Positions 1-5,461 of a stretch of DNA of 8,073 bases are shown in pieces. The stretch's first letter is position 1. Each line of letters begins with the position of its first letter. Position numbers and translations under genes: made by a program. The notes beneath the pieces are model-generated. The model saw only the letters and a program-made list of their open reading frames with translations. It made no database searches and was not told the origin of the DNA. The stretch is from Candidatus Cloacimonadota bacterium (GTDB lineage Bacteria > Cloacimonadota > Cloacimonadia > Cloacimonadales > TCS61): positions 1 through 8,073 of the forward strand of contig DAOWES010000312.1 of assembly GCA_030638385.1 (NCBI GenBank), read 5' to 3'.

Positions 1-644
1 AGCTGCTGGGCGATAGCTTCTGCGCTATCCACTAATTTAATTTGATGTCCTACAACTTTTTCAAGGGTGTTTTTTAATATAGGATAGTGGGTGCAGCCCA
101 AAACCAAAGTATCGATCTTTTGCAATAAAATTTCAGCTAGATATTCTTTAGCGATAATTTCTGTTACTTGATGATCTTCCCAACCTTCTTCGGCTAATGA
201 AACAAATAATGGGCAAGCTTGGCTAAAGACGATTGTCTTACTCGAAATATCAGAGATTGCTTTTGGATAAGCTTTACTGTGAATGGTGCCATCGGTTCCA
301 ATAACGCCAATTCTGCCGCTCTCTGAACTATTCACTGCTGCAATGGCGCCCGGTGTAATTACACCAATTACCGGAATTGGTAAAATTTCCGAAAGCTTCT
401 CGATAGCTACTGCTGATGATGTATTGCAGGCAATCACAATGATCTTTGCTCCACATTGCATTAGAAATCTAGCATTCTGAATGGAATATTCTATTACTGT
501 ATTTTTAGATTTAGGACCATAAGGAACTCTGGCTGTATCGCCAAAATAGATGATGTCCTCATGGGGAAACGTTTTTCTTATTTCGCGAAAAACTGTTAAG
601 CCTCCAACTCCTGAATCGAAAATACCAATTGGTTTTTTATCCAC
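1..644 (-). CDS. murI: Glutamate racemase, 3' end beyond the window
   Basis: Interconverts L- and D-glutamate in the cytoplasm without a cofactor, supplying D-Glu for peptidoglycan. About 214 codons are present; the last 50 or so of a typical 260-270-residue enzyme lie outside the window. The N-terminus reads DKKPIGIFDSGVGGLTV with the expected Asp10. The two catalytic cysteines sit in ACNTSSA (C73) and GCTHYP (C184, with H186), and FGDTARVPYG is at 34-43. The start is GTG at 642-644: it puts D10, C73 and C184 at the family's usual numbering, and AGGAAG lies a few bases upstream. The overlapping ATG one base further upstream is in the wrong frame. No disruption is visible in the part present. 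A TTGACA...TTTTTTG promoter candidate lies about 36 bp upstream. Confidence 0.96.
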   Translation of the reverse strand, partial: MDKKPIGIFDSGVGGLTVFREIRKTFPHEDIIYFGDTARVPYGPKSKNTVIEYSIQNARFLMQCGAKIIVIACNTSSAVAIEKLSEILPIPVIGVITPGAIAAVNSSESGRIGVIGTDGTIHSKAYPKAISDISSKTIVFSQACPLFVSLAEEGWEDHQVTEIIAKEYLAEILLQKIDTLVLGCTHYPILKNTLEKVVGHQIKLVDSAEAIAQQ

Positions 645-679
645 ATTTCTTCCTTGAATAATTATTCTTATTTGTAATA

Positions 680-709
680 CAAAAAATGAAATAGAATACT
701 TTCTGTCAA
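680..709 (-). promoter_or_regulatory. Candidate murI promoter (Bacteroidetes-like)
   Basis: On the minus strand TTGACA (704-709) is followed 17 bp later by TTTTTTG (680-686), about 36 bp before the murI GTG. There is no good TATAAT at the usual distance, but the spacing fits the TTG / TAnnTTTG pattern known from Bacteroidetes. The same arrangement recurs upstream of three other genes here. Inference only. Confidence 0.35.
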
Positions 710-779
710 GTTGTGAAAAAGTAAATGAGAATAAATGTTAATAGTACTAAAAATTGCTTTAAATTGTTCTTAATAAATG

Positions 780-808
780 AAAAAAAACAGCGATCCGAAG
801 ATCGCTGT
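780..808 (-). terminator. Rho-independent terminator of satP
   Basis: Read on the minus strand: ACAGCGATC, a TTCG tetraloop, GATCGCTGT, then a run of eight T. The 9-bp stem is perfect (787-795 with 800-808). It starts about 8 bp after the satP stop. Confidence 0.93.
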
Positions 809-815
809 GGAAAGA

Positions 816-1388
816 TTATACTTTGCAGATAGGTTTGCCGTAAACTTCATTGATTACCGGAGCAACCGCAGCATAAAATGCAGATAAACCGCAGATGATA
901 CCTTCGATACCGGCAATAGTTTTGATGATTTTAATGCCTGTGAAATCTCCAATTGCCAGAAGCGCAAAAAGTACAAGTAATGAGCCAAATACAAATTTTG
1001 TGATGTTATTCATCTTTAATGTACAGATAAACATCGCTAAAGTAAATAAGCCCCAAACAGCTAGGTAACATCCCATGGAAAATGCATCGGGAGCTGCGGC
1101 AATTCCCATTTTGGGCAATAACCAAATTGCTACTAAAGAGATCCAAAAGAAACCGTATGCTCCAAAAGCAGTAGTTCCAAATGTGTTGCCCTTTTTCCAT
1201 TCCATTACACCAACTACTACTTGGCCAAATCCACCAATGAACATTCCCATTGCAATGATCATTGCATTTAATTCAAATAAACCTGCATTGTGAAGATTTA
1301 ACAATATTGTGGTCATGCCAAATCCAATTAAACCAAGTGGGGCTGGATTTGCAGTTGTATCTTCAATTCTTACTAATTCTCTTGTCAT
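816..1388 (-). CDS. satP: Acetate/succinate transporter, SatP/YaaH (GPR1/FUN34) family
   Basis: Small inner-membrane carrier moving acetate (and in E. coli also succinate) with protons. The 190-residue length matches the family (E. coli SatP about 188). The signature NPAPLGL is at residues 14-20, followed by GFGMTTILLNLHNAG, close to the E. coli protein from memory. Further family stretches are KKGNTFGTTAFGAYGFFW and LFALLAIGDFTG. About six hydrophobic segments are visible. The ATG at 1388 has AGGAG at 1396-1400 with 7-nt spacing. The gene is monocistronic, ends at a perfect terminator, and is separated from murI by about 170 bp. In an anaerobe it could export fermentation acetate or import it; direction cannot be told from sequence. 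Confidence 0.95.
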   Translation of the reverse strand: MTRELVRIEDTTANPAPLGLIGFGMTTILLNLHNAGLFELNAMIIAMGMFIGGFGQVVVGVMEWKKGNTFGTTAFGAYGFFWISLVAIWLLPKMGIAAAPDAFSMGCYLAVWGLFTLAMFICTLKMNNITKFVFGSLLVLFALLAIGDFTGIKIIKTIAGIEGIICGLSAFYAAVAPVINEVYGKPICKV

Positions 1389-1405
1389 CGAGTATCTCCT
1401 AAAAC

Positions 1406-1430
1406 TTTTTTTTTATTACAAAGTCAGGAG
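1406..1430 (-). promoter_or_regulatory. satP leader motif shared with 2488-2511
   Basis: On the plus strand a run of nine T is followed by ATTACAAAGTCAGGAG. Almost the same string (eight T, then ACACGAGAGTCAGGAA) occurs at 2488-2511. Both lie just upstream of an SD on the minus strand and both are followed on the plus strand by another TTTTTTTG run. It could be a common promoter or 5'-UTR element; no known regulator site is recognised. Confidence 0.3.
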
Positions 1431-1503
1431 TTATAATGATGTTTTTTTGTCAAAGTATTCTATATGTATGATGGCTGAGAGCTTGTTTAGAGGCGGATGT
1501 TGT

Positions 1504-1531
1504 TAATTATGAATTATTAATTGTGAATTAT
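1504..1531. repeat. Two tandem 14-bp AT-rich copies
   Basis: TAATTATGAATTAT (1504-1517) is followed directly by TAATTGTGAATTAT (1518-1531), one mismatch. It lies in the gene-free stretch 1389-1793. Probably slippage-type intergenic sequence. Confidence 0.7.
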
Positions 1532-1587
1532 TGATTACATGAGGACTTTATGTGTTTCTTCGCTTTCACAAATTCAGCTCTTCAGTT

Positions 1588-1635
1588 CGATAGGTTAAAA
1601 CCTATCTTTAAAAACATACAAAATCCTGCGGATTA
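1588..1635. repeat. 48-bp direct repeat, left copy
   Basis: Begins CGATAGGTTAAAACCTATC and ends AAATCCTGCGGATTA. It matches the right copy at 46 of 48 positions (T/G and C/T differences after AAAAACA). It holds an 8-bp inverted repeat with 2-nt centre and a 5-bp stem with 3-nt loop. Confidence 0.9.
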
Positions 1636-1640
1636 AAATA

Positions 1641-1675
1641 GACACAGATCAACACAGATGGGCACAGATTTGTGC
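1641..1675. repeat. Three CACAGAT units with 10-bp period, ending in a hairpin
   Basis: GACACAGATC, AACACAGATG and GGCACAGATT follow one another, so CACAGAT recurs every 10 bp. The last unit runs into GCACA-GATT-TGTGC (1662-1675), a 5-bp perfect stem. It lies between the left 48-bp repeat and the transposase gene. Confidence 0.75.
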
Positions 1676-1793
1676 GACTATATTTTAATGGATTATTCAA
1701 GTCAAAGTGACGTAATCATCCCTGATTGCGCTTATTGCTTTCCGGTTTCAATCTTTGTTTTAATGATGTGTTTTAACTCATTGCTGGTTTGAT

Positions 1794-2216
1794 TTATTCA
1801 TCATCAATTTCTTCAAGTTCAAGATACGTTATTCCTTTTTTGTGATGCTCTTCCTGATTTTTAATATATTTTTTGATGAAACCTACATGCCTTATTGATA
1901 TTGTAAAAATGCCATAACCTTCCTGCCAATACAAAACATCCTCACTAATTAACTCTTTATTAACAAAATAAGAAGAGGAACCTTTAATCAATTTAACTGC
2001 TTCCGATACTGCCATTTTGGGTGGAATATAGAGTAATAAATGAACATGATTATCAATTCCACCAATCTCATGAAGATATAAATGATGCTTTTTACATTTA
2101 TTCTCAATAAAATGATAAACTTGTTTTCGCAATTCTAAATCTTCGAGATAAGGTTCGTTGAGCTTTGTATGAAAAACAAGATGGTAATAAATTGATTTGA
2201 ATGATCTGCCTGACAT
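1794..2216 (-). CDS. tnpA: IS200/IS605-family Y1 (HUH) transposase TnpA
   Basis: Single-strand DNA transposase that cuts and rejoins element ends through a tyrosine-DNA link. The 140 residues look complete. The HUH motif is GGIDNHVHLLL (H57, H59), the catalytic tyrosine is Y117 in KKYIKNQEEHHKKG, and Q121 stands four residues after it as in IS608 TnpA. IPPKMAVSEAVKLIKGSSS (64-82) and WQEGYGIFTIS (97-107) are typical of the family. The ATG has AGGAG about 8 bp upstream. No frameshift or missing key residue is visible, so the enzyme may be active. No tnpB is present. A domesticated REP-associated tyrosine transposase is the alternative, but the IPPKM block and short length fit IS200 better. Confidence 0.95.
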   Translation of the reverse strand: MSGRSFKSIYYHLVFHTKLNEPYLEDLELRKQVYHFIENKCKKHHLYLHEIGGIDNHVHLLLYIPPKMAVSEAVKLIKGSSSYFVNKELISEDVLYWQEGYGIFTISIRHVGFIKKYIKNQEEHHKKGITYLELEEIDDE

Positions 2217-2258
2217 GGATTTTCTCCTTTTGAAATAGATTATAAGTTTTACACTAAG

Positions 2259-2306
2259 CGATAGGTTAAAACCTATCTTTAAAAACAGATAAAATCCTGC
2301 GGATTA
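2259..2306. repeat. 48-bp direct repeat, right copy
   Basis: Second copy of the repeat at 1588-1635, same orientation, about 43 bp upstream of the tnpA start codon. Similarity continues weakly beyond the end (TTTAGAC against AATAGAC). The stop codon of the broken small ORF at 2308-2471 lies directly at this border. Confidence 0.9.
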
Positions 2307-2307
2307 T

Positions 2308-2471
2308 TTAGACTGAAAAGCTTAATCTATTGTATGATATGCCTTTGGCAGGGTCGAACATGTTGCCTTTTTCCAGATTTTCTAAAGCAGATTTCTTTTT
2401 TGATAAATTCAAAAATCTCGTTTAGCTAGTTTTAGCTCATTGAAAATTACCTTTATGATTTTAATTTTCAT
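2308..2471 (-). pseudogene. Small unknown gene, apparently frameshifted
   Basis: An ATG at 2469-2471 with GAGGG 8 nt upstream opens a 20-codon ORF (MKIKIIKVIFNELKLAKRDF) that stops at 2409. One base back at a run of five T, another open frame runs on for 34 codons (starting LNLSKKKSALENLEKGNMF, ending SFSV) to a TAA at 2308-2310. Adding one T would give a single 54-codon basic protein. The 3' end coincides with the border of the 48-bp repeat, so an insertion may have replaced the original end. No family is recognised. It could also be an intact 20-residue ORF or chance. Confidence 0.3.
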
Positions 2472-2487
2472 ATTTTGTTCCCTCATG

Positions 2488-2511
2488 TTTTTTTTACACG
2501 AGAGTCAGGAA
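2488..2511 (-). promoter_or_regulatory. Second copy of the AGTCAGGA/poly-T leader motif
   Basis: Eight T then ACACGAGAGTCAGGAA on the plus strand, the counterpart of 1406-1430 upstream of satP. Here it lies just upstream of the GAGGG site of the broken small gene at 2308-2471. Confidence 0.3.
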
Positions 2512-2580
2512 CAGTTTTTTTGAATTAAAGCGTCAATGATTTTATGGTCATCGTCAATGTGAGGAAATGTTATAAAAGAA

Positions 2581-2608
2581 GAAGGCGACGATTGCAATCG
2601 TCGCCTTC
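2581..2608 (-). terminator. Terminator of the Bax-like/M42 operon
   Basis: A perfect 28-base palindrome, GAAGGCGACGA-TTGCAA-TCGTCGCCTTC, lies about 30 bp after the M42 stop on the minus strand. It is followed by TTCTTTTATA rather than a clean T run. It is much more GC-rich than its surroundings. Confidence 0.75.
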
Positions 2609-2638
2609 GGAATTAACGCACACGCCTTCGATATTTAC

Positions 2639-3697
2639 TTATTTTATGATCTCATTATAAGCATTTTCATCAAGGTCGGTAACAATTTTTTCGAGAAGTT
2701 TCATCAGATTTTCGTAATCCGTTAAACTCATCAAACAATTGTGGCTATGTGCATAACGAACCGGTGTTCCCAGTACGATAGTGGGGATTCCATAATTTGC
2801 ATAATGCAATTTAGCACCATCTGTACCACCACCTTTTCTAATTGTGGTTTGAATAGAAATATCATATTTATTGGCAGTATTCACAATGAAATCGGCTAAG
2901 CCTTTTTTCACCATCATGGTAGGATCGAATAATCTCACATGAGCACCATGGCCGATGCCTGTTTGGCTATTTCCGGGAATTCCCGGAATATCGTCCGCCG
3001 GAGCACCTTCCAGAACAATGCAAATATCAGCATCAGTGTGTTGCGCTATCGAAGCTGCGCCACGACCACCGATCTCTTCTTGCACGCTACCGGTGCAGAT
3101 AACGGTGTTTGGATGTTCAATTTCTGAAGTGAATTTAGCAACTTCAATAACCGAAGCAATGCCAACACGATCATCAAAAGCTTTTGATAAGATGCGCTTG
3201 TTTTGCTTTGAATAATGAAAGTTTGTAATCGGAACAATTTGATCGCCCAGATTAATACCAAAATTTTCGATAAGATCTTGTTTGCTTTGGGCGCCAACAT
3301 CCACAAACATAGAAGCTATATTTGGCTTTCCATTACCATTTTGTTGGAAATGAACAGGAACAGATCCGATGATGCCGTCATGTTCTTCGCCGTTTCGATT
3401 TATGATTTTTACCGGAGAAGAAAGTAATGTGTTTGGATCCCAACCGCCAATTGGTTGAATTTTGATAAATCCACTTTCCATAATATCACCCACGATGAAA
3501 CCAATCTCATCTTGATGTGCGATGAATAATATCTTGGGGCATTTTCCTTCGAAACGGAAGCTAATAGAGCCCATTCTATCCATATTTGAATCAACAGTTC
3601 CTGCTAATTCTTGTTTCATTATTTTGGCAATTTCGGTTTCATGCCCGGAAATGCCTGAGGCCAATGTTAGCTTTTTTAGTAATTCTAAAGATTCCAT
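2639..3697 (-). CDS. M42-family metallo-aminopeptidase
   Basis: Cytoplasmic co-catalytic (usually zinc or cobalt) aminopeptidase of the TET/glutamyl aminopeptidase/FrvX family, which trims peptides from the N-terminus and often assembles as a dodecamer. The 352 residues are full length. Motifs in order: ASGISGHE (13-20); IAHQDEIGF with H61 and D63; KAFDDRVG with bridging D175; SVQEEIGGRG with catalytic E207 and ligand E208; VLEGAPADD with E230; and RYAHSHN with H317 as last ligand. GGGTDGAKLH (289-298) is also typical. The ATG at 3697 is preceded by AGGAG that overlaps the TAG stop of the upstream Bax-like gene, with an 8-nt gap between the genes, so the two are probably co-transcribed and coupled. 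Substrate preference within M42 cannot be decided here. Confidence 0.95.
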   Translation of the reverse strand: MESLELLKKLTLASGISGHETEIAKIMKQELAGTVDSNMDRMGSISFRFEGKCPKILFIAHQDEIGFIVGDIMESGFIKIQPIGGWDPNTLLSSPVKIINRNGEEHDGIIGSVPVHFQQNGNGKPNIASMFVDVGAQSKQDLIENFGINLGDQIVPITNFHYSKQNKRILSKAFDDRVGIASVIEVAKFTSEIEHPNTVICTGSVQEEIGGRGAASIAQHTDADICIVLEGAPADDIPGIPGNSQTGIGHGAHVRLFDPTMMVKKGLADFIVNTANKYDISIQTTIRKGGGTDGAKLHYANYGIPTIVLGTPVRYAHSHNCLMSLTDYENLMKLLEKIVTDLDENAYNEIIK

Positions 3698-3705
3698 TAA
3701 TACTC

Positions 3706-4488
3706 CTAATATCTATTTTTTTTATAATCATTTTGATAATTATTCATAGTTCTCTTTATCATGAGAACATAATCATAGCCTAACGTAGAGTAAGCTGTTA
3801 AGTCGTTTGCCAGTTCAAAAGGGTTTAGCTCAATGTTTTCCTTTCGCATCAGAGCACGATTTTTTCTAAGTTTTTTATATGCTTTGTGAGTGTTTAGATT
3901 GCGCAGATAACTTTTTACAGATTGGTTTACTGTGCGGTATGAAGCTACGCGAAAAGTTGCTCCGGTAGCGCGATCTTTGGGGATAATTCCACTTTTTTGG
4001 CTGGTTGTTCTCATGCCAAAAAGATTATTACCTCTTTTGGCAAAACCGGAAGCTCCCCAATTCGATTCGATTGCTGCTTGCGATAGTACAATTTCAATAG
4101 GGATAATATCGATTCGTTCCAGTAATTCGAATAAAGTCTGGGGTGTGATGCTGAACTTTTTTAATTTGTAATATTTAGCTGTTTGATGAAGCCAGGTAGT
4201 ATCTGCTGAACTATGGTGAGATTTTTTCATTAATTTTTTTAGATTTTTTCTATTCGTTAAAATCTCATAATTTTCACTTTCGATAATGGGAGTGAGAAAA
4301 TTAATAAAGTTACTAGTTCTGCTCACATTGGGATTATAAGTAGTAAAATTCGGTACAGATGTATACTCTCCGATTTGTGTGATATCCGATTCTGTAGCTT
4401 TAAAAAGTGATTCTGATTTTGTTAAGATGCCAAAAATCAGCACAATTAAAAGCAAAATTAATGGGAAAATTTCGATTTTATTTTTCAT
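3706..4488 (-). CDS. Bax-like N-acetylglucosaminidase (GH73-type), membrane-anchored or secreted
   Basis: Predicted envelope hydrolase acting on peptidoglycan glycan strands. After MKNKIEIF comes one hydrophobic segment (about 8-22), a signal anchor or uncleaved signal peptide with no lipobox. The catalytic domain begins near residue 110. IPIEIVLSQAAIESNWGASG (129-148) carries the presumed catalytic E141, followed by FAKRGNNLFGMRT, GATFRVASY and VKSYLRNLNTHKAYKKLR, all close to the E. coli Bax pattern. The C-terminus has AYSTLGYDYV. At 260 residues it is similar in length to Bax. The ATG at 4488 has only a weak GAG upstream, so translation may be poor or the start uncertain. It is the first gene of a pair with the M42 peptidase. 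Confidence 0.9.
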   Translation of the reverse strand: MKNKIEIFPLILLLIVLIFGILTKSESLFKATESDITQIGEYTSVPNFTTYNPNVSRTSNFINFLTPIIESENYEILTNRKNLKKLMKKSHHSSADTTWLHQTAKYYKLKKFSITPQTLFELLERIDIIPIEIVLSQAAIESNWGASGFAKRGNNLFGMRTTSQKSGIIPKDRATGATFRVASYRTVNQSVKSYLRNLNTHKAYKKLRKNRALMRKENIELNPFELANDLTAYSTLGYDYVLMIKRTMNNYQNDYKKNRY

Positions 4489-4532
4489 ATGCTCGTATTT
4501 GAAAAAATTGTAGATTATCGTGTCAAGTTAAA

Positions 4533-4552
4533 ACCCCACCGCTAATTGGGGT
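4533..4552 (-). promoter_or_regulatory. GC-rich hairpin upstream of the Bax-like gene
   Basis: On the minus strand ACCCCA, 8-nt loop, TGGGGT, then TTTTAAC. A TTGACA follows within 10 bp and the gene starts about 45 bp downstream. It could be a weak backup terminator for the upstream gene or an operator-like dyad at the promoter. Confidence 0.35.
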
Positions 4553-4609
4553 GTTGTCTTGGATTGCATATTTTCAAATTCATGAAAATAATTTTGCTCT
4601 CAAAATAAT

Positions 4610-4640
4610 CAAAAGCCCGAACAAATAATTCGAGCTTTTG
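4610..4640 (-). terminator. Terminator of the NifX-like gene
   Basis: Minus strand: CAAAAGCTCGAA, a 7-nt loop, TTCGGGCTTTTG; 12-bp stem with one non-Watson-Crick position, followed by ATTATTTTGAG. It begins 13 bp after the stop codon. Confidence 0.8.
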
Positions 4641-4652
4641 AGATTAATGTTT

Positions 4653-5036
4653 TTAGTGAGCTCCACCGCCACCACAAGCATTTTTTGCTTCCATTTCTGG
4701 TAATTCCCCGGAAATCATCATCTTCACAACAGTTTGAATTGATGGCTGAGTTGCTTCGTAATGAACACTAATGTTCACATTATTAAATCCAACTAATGGG
4801 CGCATTCCGATTCCGCTAACGATGAGAGCGTTTACATTTTGTCCTGCTAAAATATTAACTGGAACCAAACAACCACCTTCTCTATGTTCTTGGTTTGAAA
4901 TAGTTGAAACATTTGAAATTTCTCCATCAACAACGTCGATGAGTGTGAATGTAGAACAGTGACCAAAATGAGCTGATCTTTGACCTTCTAAACCACCAAG
5001 TCCTTCTGATGGTACAGCAATTCTTCCGTTTTTCAT
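4653..5036 (-). CDS. Stand-alone NifX/NafY-type iron-molybdenum cofactor-binding domain protein
   Basis: Member of the dinitrogenase Fe-Mo cofactor biosynthesis domain family (Pfam Nitro_FeMo-Co; MTH1175-like). Such proteins bind metal-sulfur clusters or are of unknown function outside nitrogenase systems. Visible: MKNGRIAVPSEG start, RSAHFGHCSTFTLIDV with the conserved HFGHC, ALIVSGIGMRPLVGF, and a cysteine/glycine tail CGGGGAH at the very end that could bind metal. I choose ATG 5036 (127 residues) over an in-frame TTG at 5054, because AGGAG (5046-5050) lies between them, well spaced for the ATG. It has its own terminator and a divergent sigma-54 operon upstream. No nif genes are in view, so a role in nitrogen fixation should not be assumed. 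Confidence 0.92.
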   Translation of the reverse strand: MKNGRIAVPSEGLGGLEGQRSAHFGHCSTFTLIDVVDGEISNVSTISNQEHREGGCLVPVNILAGQNVNALIVSGIGMRPLVGFNNVNISVHYEATQPSIQTVVKMMISGELPEMEAKNACGGGGAH

Positions 5037-5067
5037 GTTTATTATCTCCTGCAATTTTTTTTTTAGT

Positions 5068-5096
5068 CAAAAAAATAAATGAAAAAAAGACGTCAA
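5068..5096 (-). promoter_or_regulatory. Candidate promoter of the NifX-like gene
   Basis: Minus strand TTGACG (5091-5096), then TTTTTTTG (5068-5075) spanning 29 bp, the same arrangement as upstream of murI. It lies about 32 bp before the ATG. Inference from spacing and recurrence. Confidence 0.3.
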
Positions 5097-5182
5097 TAAC
5101 TTGAGTTAATTTTAATGATTTATAATATTTATTGGTTATTGATTTTGTGAAAATTATTCCGGCAAAAGTGACTTTTCTTTTT

Positions 5183-5255
5183 TTGATAAGATATTTTAGT
5201 TATGTTTATCAATTTTATAAGAGAACACATTAATTTATATTTATTTCAAATTAAT
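5183..5255 (+). promoter_or_regulatory. Two dyads upstream of the sigma-54 promoter, possible activator sites
   Basis: TTGATAA (5183-5189) pairs with TTATCAA (5206-5212), and ATTAATTT (5229-5236) pairs with AAATTAAT (5248-5255). They lie roughly 110-185 bp before the predicted transcription start, a usual distance for enhancer-binding-protein sites. An IHF-like ATCAATCTGCTG follows at 5266-5277. All are AT-rich and could be chance. Confidence 0.25.
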
Positions 5256-5339
5256 AAAAAAAATGATCAATCTGCTGAGATGCGCCTGTAGAAATGGTTA
5301 AGCTGTATTATTGTTTGTTGAAATTGATTTATATTTAGC

Positions 5340-5356
5340 TTGGCACACCAAATGCA
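5340..5356 (+). promoter_or_regulatory. Sigma-54 (RpoN) -24/-12 promoter
   Basis: TTGGCACACCAAATGCA: TGGCAC matches the -24 element fully and ATGCA matches the -12 TTGCA at all but one base, with the exact GG-to-GC spacing required. Expected start of transcription near 5367. An SD (AAAGGAG, 5378-5384) begins about 11 bases further on, followed by the three micro-ORFs and a terminator. Sigma-54 promoters need an ATP-driven enhancer-binding protein, so the operon should be strictly signal-dependent. Confidence 0.75.
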
Positions 5357-5389
5357 TTTTATTGAGGCAGATCTTTTAAAGGAGCATAA

Positions 5390-5461
5390 GTGGAAAAAGA
5401 GAGATATAAAAAATGGATTTTTACGATTCTTAACACAATCTTAATATATTCTTTATCATAA
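5390..5461 (+). CDS. Possible 23-residue membrane peptide (GTG start)
   Basis: First ORF after the sigma-54 promoter. AAAGGAG (5378-5384) lies 5 nt before GTG 5390. The peptide has a charged start (MEKERYKK) and a hydrophobic stretch WIFTILNTILIYSLS, then TAA. The promoter-SD-start layout supports translation. It does not share the RWN core of the three ORFs that follow. In the same frame the sequence continues after the stop into a lipobox-like LLGC, so this may be the signal-peptide end of a decayed lipoprotein gene rather than a functional peptide. No family is recognised. Confidence 0.35.
   Translation: MEKERYKKWIFTILNTILIYSLS

Larger units (their letters stand above)
1588..2306 (-). mobile_element. 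IS200/IS605-like element, about 0.7 kb
   Basis: A single Y1 transposase gene lies between two 48-bp direct repeats (1588-1635 and 2259-2306) that differ at only two positions. Each repeat contains a hairpin GATAGGTT-AA-AACCTATC and a second small hairpin AATCC-TGC-GGATT. The roughly 719-bp span is about the size of IS200-type elements, which carry only tnpA and have subterminal hairpins in the same orientation at both ends rather than inverted repeats. The repeats being the functional ends is inference; they might be a dispersed repeat flanking a shorter element. No target duplication is expected for this family. A further imperfect hairpin (GGATtATT...AATcATCC, 1690-1721) lies between the left repeat and the gene. 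Confidence 0.6.

Noticed and set aside
283..480. 65-codon plus-strand ORF
   Set aside because: It is antisense to the conserved catalytic region of murI.
1419..1453. TTGACA (1448-1453) plus TATAAC or TTTG as the satP promoter
   Set aside because: The spacing is 12 bp to TATAAC and the full span to TTTG is 35 bp; neither fits, so no promoter is called there.
2217..2638. A tnpB or second IS gene beside tnpA
   Set aside because: There is no long open frame or RuvC-like motif on either strand; only the repeat, a broken small ORF and a terminator are visible.
5037..5054. TTG at 5054 as start of the NifX-like gene
   Set aside because: The AGGAG SD lies downstream of this TTG and is correctly spaced for ATG 5036, where family similarity begins.
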